Below, one piece after another: positions 1-7,910 of a stretch of DNA of 64,000 nucleotides. Positions within the stretch are counted from its first letter, which is position 1; each line of letters begins with the position of its first letter. The notes under the pieces are model-generated. The model was not told the origin of the DNA, did not search any database, and was given only the letters and a program-made list of their open reading frames with translations. The stretch covers positions 9,350-73,349 of the forward strand of contig CAJTWM010000017.1 in the NCBI GenBank assembly GCA_910579805.1, in the 5' to 3' direction. The DNA comes from an uncultured Lachnospiraceae bacterium (GTDB lineage: Bacteria; Bacillota; Clostridia; Lachnospirales; Lachnospiraceae). Both the position numbers and the translations under genes were made by a program.

Positions 1-305
1 CTGTTTTTTTACTCATAATTTTCTGCATCTTTTTTCCATAACGGTCTTTCTATACCGCTTTTTATTTGTCATAATTTTACGCCTTTTTCCATAGCGGGCT
101 TGCGGCTGACAACGCACGGCCGCAATTTCTGCGATTTTACAATTTCCGTCATGCCGTTTTTCAACATAATCAATCCCAGACCATAATATGGCCGGAAGAA
201 TCCATGCTTTATGCATTCTTCACACTGTTTTAACAGTTTGTGCAGAAGTTTCTAGACGGCATTCTTTGACACCTTAGAACTTCTTTTCACACTTCCCTGA
301 TATGC
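1..305. other. gene-free stretch, nothing supportable
   Basis: This stretch lies downstream of pheT. A 67-codon open frame on the minus strand (13-216) has no ribosome binding site, a composition unlike its neighbours and no recognisable motif, so I do not call it. A weak interrupted inverted repeat (CACACTG / CAGTTTGTG, about 221-242) could be the pheST terminator but has no T-run. A reading frame starting at the extreme left edge (ATG at 14-16, minus strand) may begin a gene outside the window, but too little of it is visible. Confidence 0.4.
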
Positions 306-2726
306 CTAGGAACGCAGCTCTATTCCCATACTTTCCAATCCGTTCAGAATCTTCTTCATAGCGGCCGATACGTCCGCCTCCTCCAAGGTCCGATCCTTTG
401 CCCTAAAGGAAATAGAATAAGCCACCGATTTAAATCCTTCCCTGATTTGGGCTCCTTCATAAATATCAAACAAAGAACAGGATTCCAAAATCTTTCCGCC
501 TCTTTGTGTAATCATTTCTTCAATCTGTCCAACTAAAATATTTTTAGGCACTACCATACTAATATCACGGGTCACTGCCGGATACTTGGCAATTCCTTCA
601 TACTTGCGGTCGAAAGTTGCAAACGCAACGATCTTAGGCATATCCAGAACCGCCACATATGTCTTTGTACCGATCTCATAGTTATCACAGACTTCCGGAT
701 GCACTTCTCCTAAATATCCTACCGTTTCACCCTGATAGATAATATTGGCCTGACGTCCCGGATGCAGATACTCTTTGCCCGCTTTCGGATCATACACCGC
801 CTTTTTCTTCATGCCAAGACTATCAAAAAATTCCTCTACAACTCCCTTCATAGTGAAGAAGTCGCCCTCTCCATACATCCCAAGGGTAAACTGCATCCTC
901 TCTTCCGGCAGTTCGCTGACCGGCATCTGCTTAGGCAGATATACATTGCCAAGCTCATATAATCTTACATTTTTATTCCTTCTGTTATAATTGACGGAAA
1001 GACTGGTCAGCATACCGTTTAAAGAAAGGGTTCTCATAATGGAAAAATCCTCTCCCAGCGGATTCGATATCTTTACCGCATTTCTGTAACCGCTGTCTTT
1101 CGGAAGCATCAATTTGTCAAATACTTTAGGACTTTCGAAAGAATAACACATTCCCTGTGAAAATCCGCAAAACTCCGCTATCTCCCTCGCTTTTTCCTCT
1201 ACGCGCAATTTAAAAGGAAGTTTTCCCGTCGTCGCTTCCCCGTTCGGAAGGGAAACCGGAATCTTATCGTATCCGTAAAATCTTGCCACTTCTTCTGCAA
1301 TATCCGCAAAACATCCGATGTCCTGACGGAACGACGGCGCTTTGATCTCGCTTCTTTCCTCGTCGTATTCAAATTCCAGCATCTTGAAAATAGTAAGCAT
1401 TTCCTCTTTGGAAATGTCGGTGCCTAAAAATTTGTTGATCCTCTCCGGTTCAAATTTTACCGACGGATTTTCTTTGATCGGCTCACAGGCATCTACCGTT
1501 CCTCCCACTACTTCTCCGCAGCCTAATTCCTGTATCAACTGGCAGGCTCTGTCGATAGCCGCTTTTGCGTTATTAGGATCCAGCCCTTTTTCAAATTTAC
1601 CGGATGCATCCGTCCGAAGTCCCAGCCTTTTCGCGGATCTACGGATATTCGCACCGTTAAAAGTAGCGGCCTCGAAAAGCACTGTTTTTACCTGATCCGT
1701 GATCTTGGAGTTCTCGCCGCCCATGATGCCTGCAATACCGATTTCCTTCTCGGCGTCGCAGATCATCAAAATATCGGAATCCAGTTTCCGAATCTGTCCG
1801 TCCAAGGTCTGAAACTCTTCCCCATCCTTCGCGCGGCGTACTATGATCTTATTTCCCGCAACCGTATCCAGATCGAACGCATGCATCGGCTGTCCGTATT
1901 CTTCCATTACATAGTTCGTAATGTCTACTAAATTGTTGATAGGACGGATACCGCTTGCCGCAAGTCTTCTCTGCATCCATTCCGGGGACGGCCCTATCTT
2001 AATGTTTTTGCAGACTCTGGCACAATATCTCGTACACAGGTCTTTATCTTCCACTTCTACGGCAATATAGGAATTTACGTCTTCCCCGTTCTCTTTTACT
2101 TCCACTACGGGCGGTACAAAAGGCTTTCTGAATGTAGCCGCCGCTTCTCTTGCAATCCCCAATATGCTGTAGCAGTCCACACGGTTGGAAGTTACTTCAT
2201 ATTCAAATACCGTATCCCGCAGTCCCAAAAGCTCTACCGCGTCGGCGCCTGTTTTTACGTCTTCCGGAAAAATATAGATTCCCTCTTCCGGCGCCTCCGG
2301 ATACATATTCCTGTCAGATCCTAATTCTTCTATGGAACACATCATACCGTCGGAAGGCACGCCGCGCAGTTTTCCGGCTTTGATCTTAATACCGTCTTCC
2401 GGAAGCGGACCTCCGTCATGCCCGCCGGCTACCTTACCGCCGTCCAAAACTACCGGTACTTTATCTCCTTCCTTTACATTGGACGCGCCCGTCACGATCT
2501 GTATCGTCCCGTTTCCCACATTGACCTGACATACGATCAGTTTATCCGCATCCGGATGTCTTTCGATCTTCTCAATCTGTCCGACCACGATCTTTTCCAA
2601 ATTTTTGTCTAAACGCTCATAACCCTCCACTTTGGTTCCTGAAAGCGTCATTTTATCAAAATATTCCTGATCGCTGCATTCCAAATCGGGGACATATGCT
2701 TTGATCCAAGATAATGCTGTATTCAT
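306..2726 (-). CDS. pheT: phenylalanine--tRNA ligase beta subunit
   Basis: Beta subunit of the alpha2-beta2 phenylalanyl-tRNA synthetase, which charges tRNA-Phe in the cytoplasm; beta carries tRNA recognition and editing. Visible in order are an OB-fold tRNA-binding domain (about residues 40-150), the B3/B4 editing and B5 domains in the middle, and a C-terminal ferredoxin-fold anticodon-binding domain (from about 710, starting YPAVTRDISMVV). At 806 residues it has the usual family length. The frame can be extended to 2738, but that ATG lies inside the sequence ATGGAGGAAAAGATG, where GGAGG sits five bases before the second ATG. I therefore start at 2726 (MNTALSW). It follows pheS after a 200-base spacer and is expected to share its T-box control. 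Confidence 0.96.
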   Translation of the reverse strand: MNTALSWIKAYVPDLECSDQEYFDKMTLSGTKVEGYERLDKNLEKIVVGQIEKIERHPDADKLIVCQVNVGNGTIQIVTGASNVKEGDKVPVVLDGGKVAGGHDGGPLPEDGIKIKAGKLRGVPSDGMMCSIEELGSDRNMYPEAPEEGIYIFPEDVKTGADAVELLGLRDTVFEYEVTSNRVDCYSILGIAREAAATFRKPFVPPVVEVKENGEDVNSYIAVEVEDKDLCTRYCARVCKNIKIGPSPEWMQRRLAASGIRPINNLVDITNYVMEEYGQPMHAFDLDTVAGNKIIVRRAKDGEEFQTLDGQIRKLDSDILMICDAEKEIGIAGIMGGENSKITDQVKTVLFEAATFNGANIRRSAKRLGLRTDASGKFEKGLDPNNAKAAIDRACQLIQELGCGEVVGGTVDACEPIKENPSVKFEPERINKFLGTDISKEEMLTIFKMLEFEYDEERSEIKAPSFRQDIGCFADIAEEVARFYGYDKIPVSLPNGEATTGKLPFKLRVEEKAREIAEFCGFSQGMCYSFESPKVFDKLMLPKDSGYRNAVKISNPLGEDFSIMRTLSLNGMLTSLSVNYNRRNKNVRLYELGNVYLPKQMPVSELPEERMQFTLGMYGEGDFFTMKGVVEEFFDSLGMKKKAVYDPKAGKEYLHPGRQANIIYQGETVGYLGEVHPEVCDNYEIGTKTYVAVLDMPKIVAFATFDRKYEGIAKYPAVTRDISMVVPKNILVGQIEEMITQRGGKILESCSLFDIYEGAQIREGFKSVAYSISFRAKDRTLEEADVSAAMKKILNGLESMGIELRS

Positions 2727-2926
2727 CTTTTCCTCCATTTCCGCGCCGCTTCATAGTGCTTAGGCCAAAAAGTTTGTGACAAGCCATTTATGGCTTTGCA
2801 GCGCACAGACACAACTCTCACAGCCGAAACTTCCCAATCTCCAGCCTTGCTCTCTTTTATCCGCTTTAGCAGGTGTGCAAATCAAGGCGATGGAAATTAA
2901 CAATTTCCCATCTTCTCTTTGTTATA
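2727..2926 (-). other. pheS-pheT spacer with inverted repeats and a Cys-rich micro-ORF
   Basis: About 200 bases separate two genes that are usually tightly packed. On the minus strand the spacer holds a perfect hairpin (GGAAATT-gtt-AATTTCC, about 2888-2904), a second one (AAGCCAT-aa-ATGGCTT, about 2800-2816), and an open frame that can start at TTG 2885 and stops at 2760 (41 codons). The frame would contain the Cys-rich segment GCESCVCALQSHKW. There is no clear ribosome binding site. It may be a dispersed intergenic repeat rather than a gene. Confidence 0.35.
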
Positions 2927-3946
2927 CTAAAATTGTTTCAGGAAACGGCTGTCATTCTCATATAACAGTCTCATATCGTCGATCTCGTATTTTAAAAGCG
3001 CGATCCGCTCCAAACCTACGCCGAATGCAAAGCCCGAATATTCATCGGGATCAATATCGCATCTTTTCAGTACGTCAGGGTGTACCATACCGCAGCCTAA
3101 GATTTCGATCCAGCCGCTGCCTTTACAAAATCTGCATCCCTTCCCGCCGCATTTAAAGCAGGTCACATCCACTTCTGCGCTGGGCTCCGTAAACGGGAAA
3201 TGATGGGGTCTGAATTTTACCTTCGTATCCTCCCCGAACAGCTCCTTGGCAAACTCGGCCAAAGTTCCCTTAAGATCCGCAAAAGTGATATTCTTATCTA
3301 CTACCAGCCCTTCGATCTGATGGAAAGACGGGGAATGTGTGGCATCCACCTCATCGGAACGGAATACCCTGCCCGGCGCGATCATACGGACAGGCAGCTT
3401 TCCCTTTTCCATTTCTCTGACCTGTACCGGTGACGTCTGGGTGCGCAGAACAATATCTTCCGTAATATAAAAAGTATCCTGCTCGTCCCTTGCCGGATGA
3501 TCCTTCGGGATATTCAAAGCTTCAAAGTTATAATAATCCTTTTCTACTTCCGGTCCTTCCACTACTTCATAGCCCATGCCGATGAAGATACGTTCTACCT
3601 CTTCCAATGCGATCGTATTAGGATGGCGGTGTCCTACATTATTTTTTTTACCCGGCAGCGTAACGTCGATCACTTCTTTTTTCATTTTCGCTTCTCTGAG
3701 CGCCTTCTCCATCTGCCCGATATGCTGTTCCAATACCCTTTCGATCTCTTCCCTTGTATCGTTCACCATCTGTCCTATCTTCGGACGCTCATGCGGCGCT
3801 ACGTCCTTCATACTTTTAAGCACGGCGGTCAGTTCGCCCTTCTTTCCGAGATAATTGATACGGATCTCGTTCAGTTTTTCCAACGCATCGCTGTTTTCAA
3901 TCTGTTTCAAGGCTTCCGCCTTAATCTGCTCCAGCTTCTCTTTCAT
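2927..3946 (-). CDS. pheS: phenylalanine--tRNA ligase alpha subunit
   Basis: Catalytic alpha subunit of phenylalanyl-tRNA synthetase, which forms Phe-AMP and transfers Phe to tRNA. At 339 residues it has the usual length. An N-terminal coiled-coil arm (about 1-85) is followed by the class II synthetase core. Motif 2 is recognisable around HSPSFHQIEG, and motif 3 (GFAFGVGLERIALL) lies near the C-terminus. A CxxCxxxxCxxC cluster around residue 270 (CFKCGGKGCRFC) is common in Firmicute PheS and may bind zinc. A purine-rich GGAAGGG stretch lies upstream of ATG. The gene is preceded by its own promoter and a T-box leader and is followed by pheT. Confidence 0.97.
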   Translation of the reverse strand: MKEKLEQIKAEALKQIENSDALEKLNEIRINYLGKKGELTAVLKSMKDVAPHERPKIGQMVNDTREEIERVLEQHIGQMEKALREAKMKKEVIDVTLPGKKNNVGHRHPNTIALEEVERIFIGMGYEVVEGPEVEKDYYNFEALNIPKDHPARDEQDTFYITEDIVLRTQTSPVQVREMEKGKLPVRMIAPGRVFRSDEVDATHSPSFHQIEGLVVDKNITFADLKGTLAEFAKELFGEDTKVKFRPHHFPFTEPSAEVDVTCFKCGGKGCRFCKGSGWIEILGCGMVHPDVLKRCDIDPDEYSGFAFGVGLERIALLKYEIDDMRLLYENDSRFLKQF

Positions 3947-3984
3947 CGCTCTTTACCCTTCCTCTCTGTCTTACTATTTTAGAT

Positions 3985-4239
3985 ACACACAAAAAGTCCC
4001 CTGCAAAACTGCAAGGGACGAATTTCTCCGCGGTACCACCCAAATTCCTGTTACCAGACTCCTTCAACGGCGTAACGTGCCGCAAACGGCTTAAACTACT
4101 CACGTTTCGTTTTCATAAAAGCGGCTCCGGTGGGAAATTCAGTCCACATTTGAACTTAAGCAGGCTTACAGCCGACGACCTGCTCTCTCTGAAAGAAAAT
4201 GTTTCCCTACTGACACCTTCCATGCCTTTTCACTATCGT
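3985..4239 (-). promoter_or_regulatory. T-box leader, probably Phe-specific (pheST)
   Basis: The leader RNA reads uncharged tRNA and controls read-through into pheST. The conserved T-box core (GGAATTTGGGTGGTACCGCGG on the minus strand, plus-strand 4028-4048) is present and precedes an intrinsic terminator, as in a standard transcriptional T-box. Stem I shows AGTA and AGAGAG elements. The specifier is read as TTC (Phe) at 4134-4136, in the context GAAT-TTC-CCACCGGAGC. The specifier position is inferred by analogy with other T-boxes, while the T-box core itself is seen directly. Confidence 0.93.
3991..4019 (-). terminator. T-box intrinsic terminator
   Basis: The minus strand reads GTCCCTTGCAG-tttt-GCAGGGGAC followed by TTTTTG. 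This is the terminator arm that competes with the T-box antiterminator upstream of pheS. Confidence 0.9.
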
Positions 4240-4245
4240 TTATTT

Positions 4246-4274
4246 ATTGTATTGAAAAATACGGCTCTTGTCAA
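4246..4274 (-). promoter_or_regulatory. sigma-A promoter of pheST
   Basis: TTGACA (4269-4274), a 17-base spacer and TACAAT (4246-4251) on the minus strand, with transcription expected to start near 4239, just before the T-box. The -35 hexamer overlaps the TGA stop of the upstream yihY-like gene. Confidence 0.88.
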
Positions 4275-5122
4275 GTCCGTACTTCCTTAAATTCTTCTAA
4301 TTTATGCTTCACTCCGCCTTTTTCTATAAAATAGCTGTTGATATATGCGCCGATCAATATGATATACATGCAAAAATAAAAGTACAGCATGATGATCACA
4401 ATCGTTGTCAGACTTCCGTATGCGCTCAATCCTTCAAAGCGGTCTACATACATAGAAAAACACCATGAAAAAATGCTCCACACCACAGCCGCGAACATCC
4501 CCCCTGTCAACTGCTCAAAAAAATGCATCTTTCTGTTGGGCATAAAAGTATATACCAAGGTAAAGATCACAGTCAGAACCGCCCATGAAAAGATAAAACG
4601 GAAATTCATAAAAAATTCAATGACCAGCCGTATCCTCGGAAAATCCCGCAGGATCAGGTTTACCAAAAGATTTCCGAATACCATCAACAAAAGAGAGAGG
4701 ATGATGGCAGCGACCATGATCAGCGTATAAACCGACGCCACCGTCCTTACCACAAAATAATTTCTGTTCTCTTCCACGTCATTGACTGCATTCAGCCCTC
4801 TCATAAGGGCAAGCACCCCTTTTCCCGCAGACCAGACAGTACCGACTGCCGCCACCGACACTACCCCTGCGGATCTGGAATACACGTCGGCTACAATACC
4901 GGTCACTAAGCCTTCCACCGATTCCGGTATGTATTTGATGATCGCTCCTAGTAAAATCTCTTCCGTAAGCGACGTATACGGCAGAATCGCGCAGATCAGG
5001 ATCAGCATCGGGATCAGGGATAAAAATAAGAAAAATGCCGTACTCGCCGAAAAAGCGCTTATATTCTTTCTGGATATACTTTCCGAAAACTCCCGTATAT
5101 CATATAACAGTTTACGAACCAT
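4271..5122 (-). CDS. YihY/BrkB-family inner membrane protein
   Basis: Integral membrane protein of 283 residues in the YihY/virulence factor BrkB family. Several hydrophobic segments are visible after an N-terminal amphipathic stretch: around 28-50 (STAFFLFLSLIPMLILICAIL), around 90-110, 135-160, 180-200, 210-235 and 240-262, consistent with six helices. The name 'ribonuclease BN' sometimes attached to the family is a historical error, and its biochemical role is not established. A G-rich stretch precedes ATG 5122. It lies 17 bases after the SpoIID-domain gene and is probably cotranscribed with it. Its stop codon doubles as part of the pheST -35 box. Confidence 0.88.
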   Translation of the reverse strand: MVRKLLYDIREFSESISRKNISAFSASTAFFLFLSLIPMLILICAILPYTSLTEEILLGAIIKYIPESVEGLVTGIVADVYSRSAGVVSVAAVGTVWSAGKGVLALMRGLNAVNDVEENRNYFVVRTVASVYTLIMVAAIILSLLLMVFGNLLVNLILRDFPRIRLVIEFFMNFRFIFSWAVLTVIFTLVYTFMPNRKMHFFEQLTGGMFAAVVWSIFSWCFSMYVDRFEGLSAYGSLTTIVIIMLYFYFCMYIILIGAYINSYFIEKGGVKHKLEEFKEVRT

Positions 5123-5139
5123 AATAACCCCCAGACTTA

Positions 5140-7452
5140 TCAGTAAATGGAATCGATACGGCTGCCCTCATAATAAAAATTTAAAATATCTTCATATTTC
5201 CACTCTTTTTCCGCCATGGATCTTGCGCCGTTCTGCGACATCCCTACGCCATGGCCAAAGCCGCCGCCTATAATGGTATATCCTACCACATCCTCTCCTT
5301 CTTTGCTAGTGGTAATCATAAAGAATGCGCTTGGCAAAAGAGTAGGCGCCGCCGCTTCGCTGCCGTCCTGCCTTTTTATCTTTGCCTCGCCGTTGTTCAG
5401 AACGCTCCTGATATTATACTCGGTCAGCACCTTTATCTGTGCGTTTTCCGCCGCTATGACAAGCTCGTCGCAAATTCCTCCGGGAAGCCTCTTTTCCACA
5501 TAGATGTCTTTTATTTTTCCTATCTTTTTTATCTTTTTGCTCTCATACTCCCCGTCCTCGTTCAAAGTAAGCACCTTCGCGTTATTGGCTTCATATCGTT
5601 TCTTTAAGATTTCCTCTATTTTCTCATGGTCGATCTCCTCTACCGTATAAGTCCATCGATACCATCCTTCCTGAGATTCAAAATCCGTGTCCGCCGTCTG
5701 TTGTATAAACGACTCGAATTTCTCTTTTTCCGCCATGTCCGCCGCCGTATATCCGCCCCCGGACGCGCTGATCGGTTTGGCCTTCAGATAGGGCATATCC
5801 TGATCGGCGCCGCTGCCCCAGATCTCTGCCGTCGTCCCAAAACCGCAGGAAGTTGAATAATAATAAGCGCCTACCAGATCGTCTTCATAATAAAGCAGTC
5901 TGCCCGCCGTCTCTTTTACCGCTTTTGTAGCCTCTGCGCTTTCTTTGATATTATTATAAACCTGATAAGTCGTGCTGTCGTCTACATGGGCGCCGTAAGC
6001 TGCCAGCGGAGAATGCAGCATCTTTGCATAAGCATAAGTACGGGCGCATACCGCCTGCGCTTTTAACGCTTCCTCAGGATAAGATGTCGGCATTTCGCTT
6101 GGTACGACGGAATACAAATATTCTTCCAGAAGCACCTCGTTGACCGCTACGATCTTCCCATCTTCCAGACTCAGTTCTATTTTTCCCCTGTATTCCGGCG
6201 CCCCCTGACTTCTGTTGACATTCAGCAATGTAAGTTTTCCCGAAAGCGCCGCCGGTTCGATATAGACCCTCTGTCCTTGAAAATAATCGCCGTCCTTATC
6301 AATTACCGCCTTTTCCCCTGCCTGAAACGTTTTCTTTTCCTGCTGCTCAAAGATACCGTATGTAACCGTAAACTCCGTATCGGAAGTCACTTCTATCGTA
6401 TCATGGTACATTCCCGCATAATCCGAAGCCTTTAGCAATACCCTTATACTCTCCATTTTTTCTTCCTTCATAACAAGTCCGGCGCAGATTTTTCCATCTT
6501 CTATTACAAAATCCGTAAAATCGTATCCTACGATCAGATCGGCTTTTTCAATTTCCTCCAATTTTCCGTATAGTCTGTAAGCCTTAAACGTATCCGTTAT
6601 TTTAAAATTCCCTTTTCCCTCGATTGTAATACTGTCTTCTTTGATGTTCAAAATTTTACCGTTCAGTTTGTCGGTTTTAAAAACACCCTTTTTCAAGATT
6701 CCCTTCTCGAAAGTAAAATCCGCGATCTGTTCCCTGATCAGATTTTCTTTTACGCCCTCGTCTATTTCTTCCCTCGAAAGCTTCGCCTCGTAACCGTCAA
6801 AGTAAAAACGCGCTCCTTCCGTATCCGATTCCATAACCCATATATTTTCCAAATAAAATTTTGTATCGGTTTCCTGCTTAACCGTAATCAGTTTCTTTTC
6901 ATAGATATACGCTTCAACCGTTTGAAAACGGTATTTTAAGATCTCCTCGTCCGCGATCTCATACAATCCTTCTACCGCCGCTGCCATGCCGGACTCCGGT
7001 TCCGTCTGATCCTGCAGTATGATATTCCCCTGTGATCCCAAAATCGTGACCTGCACCGTCGTCAGCTTATGCTGCGGATCATAAAACTCCAAAAATAAGG
7101 CGAACGCTTCCTCAAAATCTTTTTTCGTCAGAAAATGCTCTTCTTGATACTCTTTTTCAAAAGTAGGAAATTCCGCATCTTCCCTATTGATCAAATTGTA
7201 TATCGTCATATATTGCGCATAAGTCAGCATATCGTTTTCCGCATTTTTAAGCGCTTGATATTCTTCGTTTCCGGACAAATCAGGATCTACTGTTTCAAAA
7301 AGAAGCAGCGCTTGATAACGTGGTATGTATTCCCCCTGTTTTTGCACGATCTCCTTCACTTTTTCCACATTGACTACCGCCAGAACCGCCAATACGATAA
7401 TACCTATCAATATAAGTATCAGTTTGATTTGGATTCTTCTATTTTTATCCAT
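5140..7452 (-). CDS. membrane-anchored SpoIID/LytB-domain protein
   Basis: A 770-residue protein with one N-terminal membrane anchor (about 10-30, rich in I/L/V) and a large extracellular part. The C-terminal half (about 415-770) is a SpoIID/LytB domain. It shows VVPSEMPTSYPEEALKAQAV, a Tyr/Ser-rich CGFGT region and the closing motif GGGFGHGVGMSQNGARSMA. SpoIID itself is a lytic transglycosylase used in engulfment. This protein is about twice as long, with an N-terminal 400-residue region I do not recognise, so it is a relative rather than SpoIID proper. Role is inferred as peptidoglycan cleavage, possibly in sporulation. AAGGG lies five bases before ATG. It is followed closely by the YihY-like gene. 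Confidence 0.85.
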   Translation of the reverse strand: MDKNRRIQIKLILILIGIIVLAVLAVVNVEKVKEIVQKQGEYIPRYQALLLFETVDPDLSGNEEYQALKNAENDMLTYAQYMTIYNLINREDAEFPTFEKEYQEEHFLTKKDFEEAFALFLEFYDPQHKLTTVQVTILGSQGNIILQDQTEPESGMAAAVEGLYEIADEEILKYRFQTVEAYIYEKKLITVKQETDTKFYLENIWVMESDTEGARFYFDGYEAKLSREEIDEGVKENLIREQIADFTFEKGILKKGVFKTDKLNGKILNIKEDSITIEGKGNFKITDTFKAYRLYGKLEEIEKADLIVGYDFTDFVIEDGKICAGLVMKEEKMESIRVLLKASDYAGMYHDTIEVTSDTEFTVTYGIFEQQEKKTFQAGEKAVIDKDGDYFQGQRVYIEPAALSGKLTLLNVNRSQGAPEYRGKIELSLEDGKIVAVNEVLLEEYLYSVVPSEMPTSYPEEALKAQAVCARTYAYAKMLHSPLAAYGAHVDDSTTYQVYNNIKESAEATKAVKETAGRLLYYEDDLVGAYYYSTSCGFGTTAEIWGSGADQDMPYLKAKPISASGGGYTAADMAEKEKFESFIQQTADTDFESQEGWYRWTYTVEEIDHEKIEEILKKRYEANNAKVLTLNEDGEYESKKIKKIGKIKDIYVEKRLPGGICDELVIAAENAQIKVLTEYNIRSVLNNGEAKIKRQDGSEAAAPTLLPSAFFMITTSKEGEDVVGYTIIGGGFGHGVGMSQNGARSMAEKEWKYEDILNFYYEGSRIDSIY

Positions 7453-7578
7453 GAATGCCCTTCTTTCCCTATTTTATTTTCTCATCCGTTCCTTTTAACG
7501 TAGAGCTTTGATCAACTGCCATCTTTTAAATATATTTACACTTGGCCCTAAAAATTCTTTCCTATACCGTACAACTGT

Positions 7579-7606
7579 AAAAAGCAGCCCTTTAAGGCTG
7601 CTTTTT
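7579..7606 (-). terminator. intrinsic terminator of the probable 6S RNA
   Basis: AAAAAGCAGCC-ttaaa-GGGCTGCTTTTT on the minus strand, a strong GC stem with a T-run, placed just after the RNA's predicted closing stem. Confidence 0.88.
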
Positions 7607-7817
7607 CCTTCTTTGGTATGAACCCAAAAATGGTATTTTCCCCAAAATGCCGCTTCCTGTCTTTTGACTCCTAGCATATGCTAGGTGGGTGACCGCAGCC
7701 ATACTTCTGCCTTCCCCTGCGTAATGGAGGCCTGACATCCATATGACGATGTAGGAATCCCGTTTAAAGTAACTGTAGGTTCAAAATGACAAGAATTGTC
7801 GAACATTTCAGGTTACC
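7607..7817 (-). ncRNA. ssrS: probable 6S RNA (ssrS)
   Basis: A structured, non-coding transcript of about 200 nucleotides with its own promoter and terminator between spoIVB and the SpoIID-domain gene. The ends can pair (GGTA at the 5' end with TACC near 7617). Internally there are hairpins ACATC/GATGT, CGCAG/CTGCG and the perfect palindrome CCTAGCATATGCTAGG, flanked by unpaired stretches such as GAACCTACAG and CGGGATTCC. This rod with an internal bubble and flanking small hairpins, and phrases such as GGTCACCCACCTAG, fit my memory of clostridial 6S RNA, which mimics open promoter DNA and binds sigma-A RNA polymerase. It is not tmRNA, RNase P RNA or SRP RNA by their signature sequences. Exact ends are estimates. 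Confidence 0.68.
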
Positions 7818-7820
7818 TTT

Positions 7821-7849
7821 ATTATATCCAATAAGCGCATTCTTTACAA
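7821..7849 (-). promoter_or_regulatory. sigma-A promoter of the probable 6S RNA
   Basis: TTGTAA (7844-7849), 17-base spacer, TATAAT (7821-7826) on the minus strand. Start of transcription is expected around 7814-7817. Confidence 0.8.
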
Positions 7850-7910
7850 GTCTATTTTTTTCCGATTTCCGCCCAATTTTTATGTCTTTTTTGGTTCCGG
7901 CTTTTATGCT

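Noticed and set aside
13..216. 67-codon minus-strand open frame at the left edge
   Set aside because: No ribosome binding site, no family resemblance, Lys/Arg-rich end without structure, and its position after pheT does not suggest a gene.
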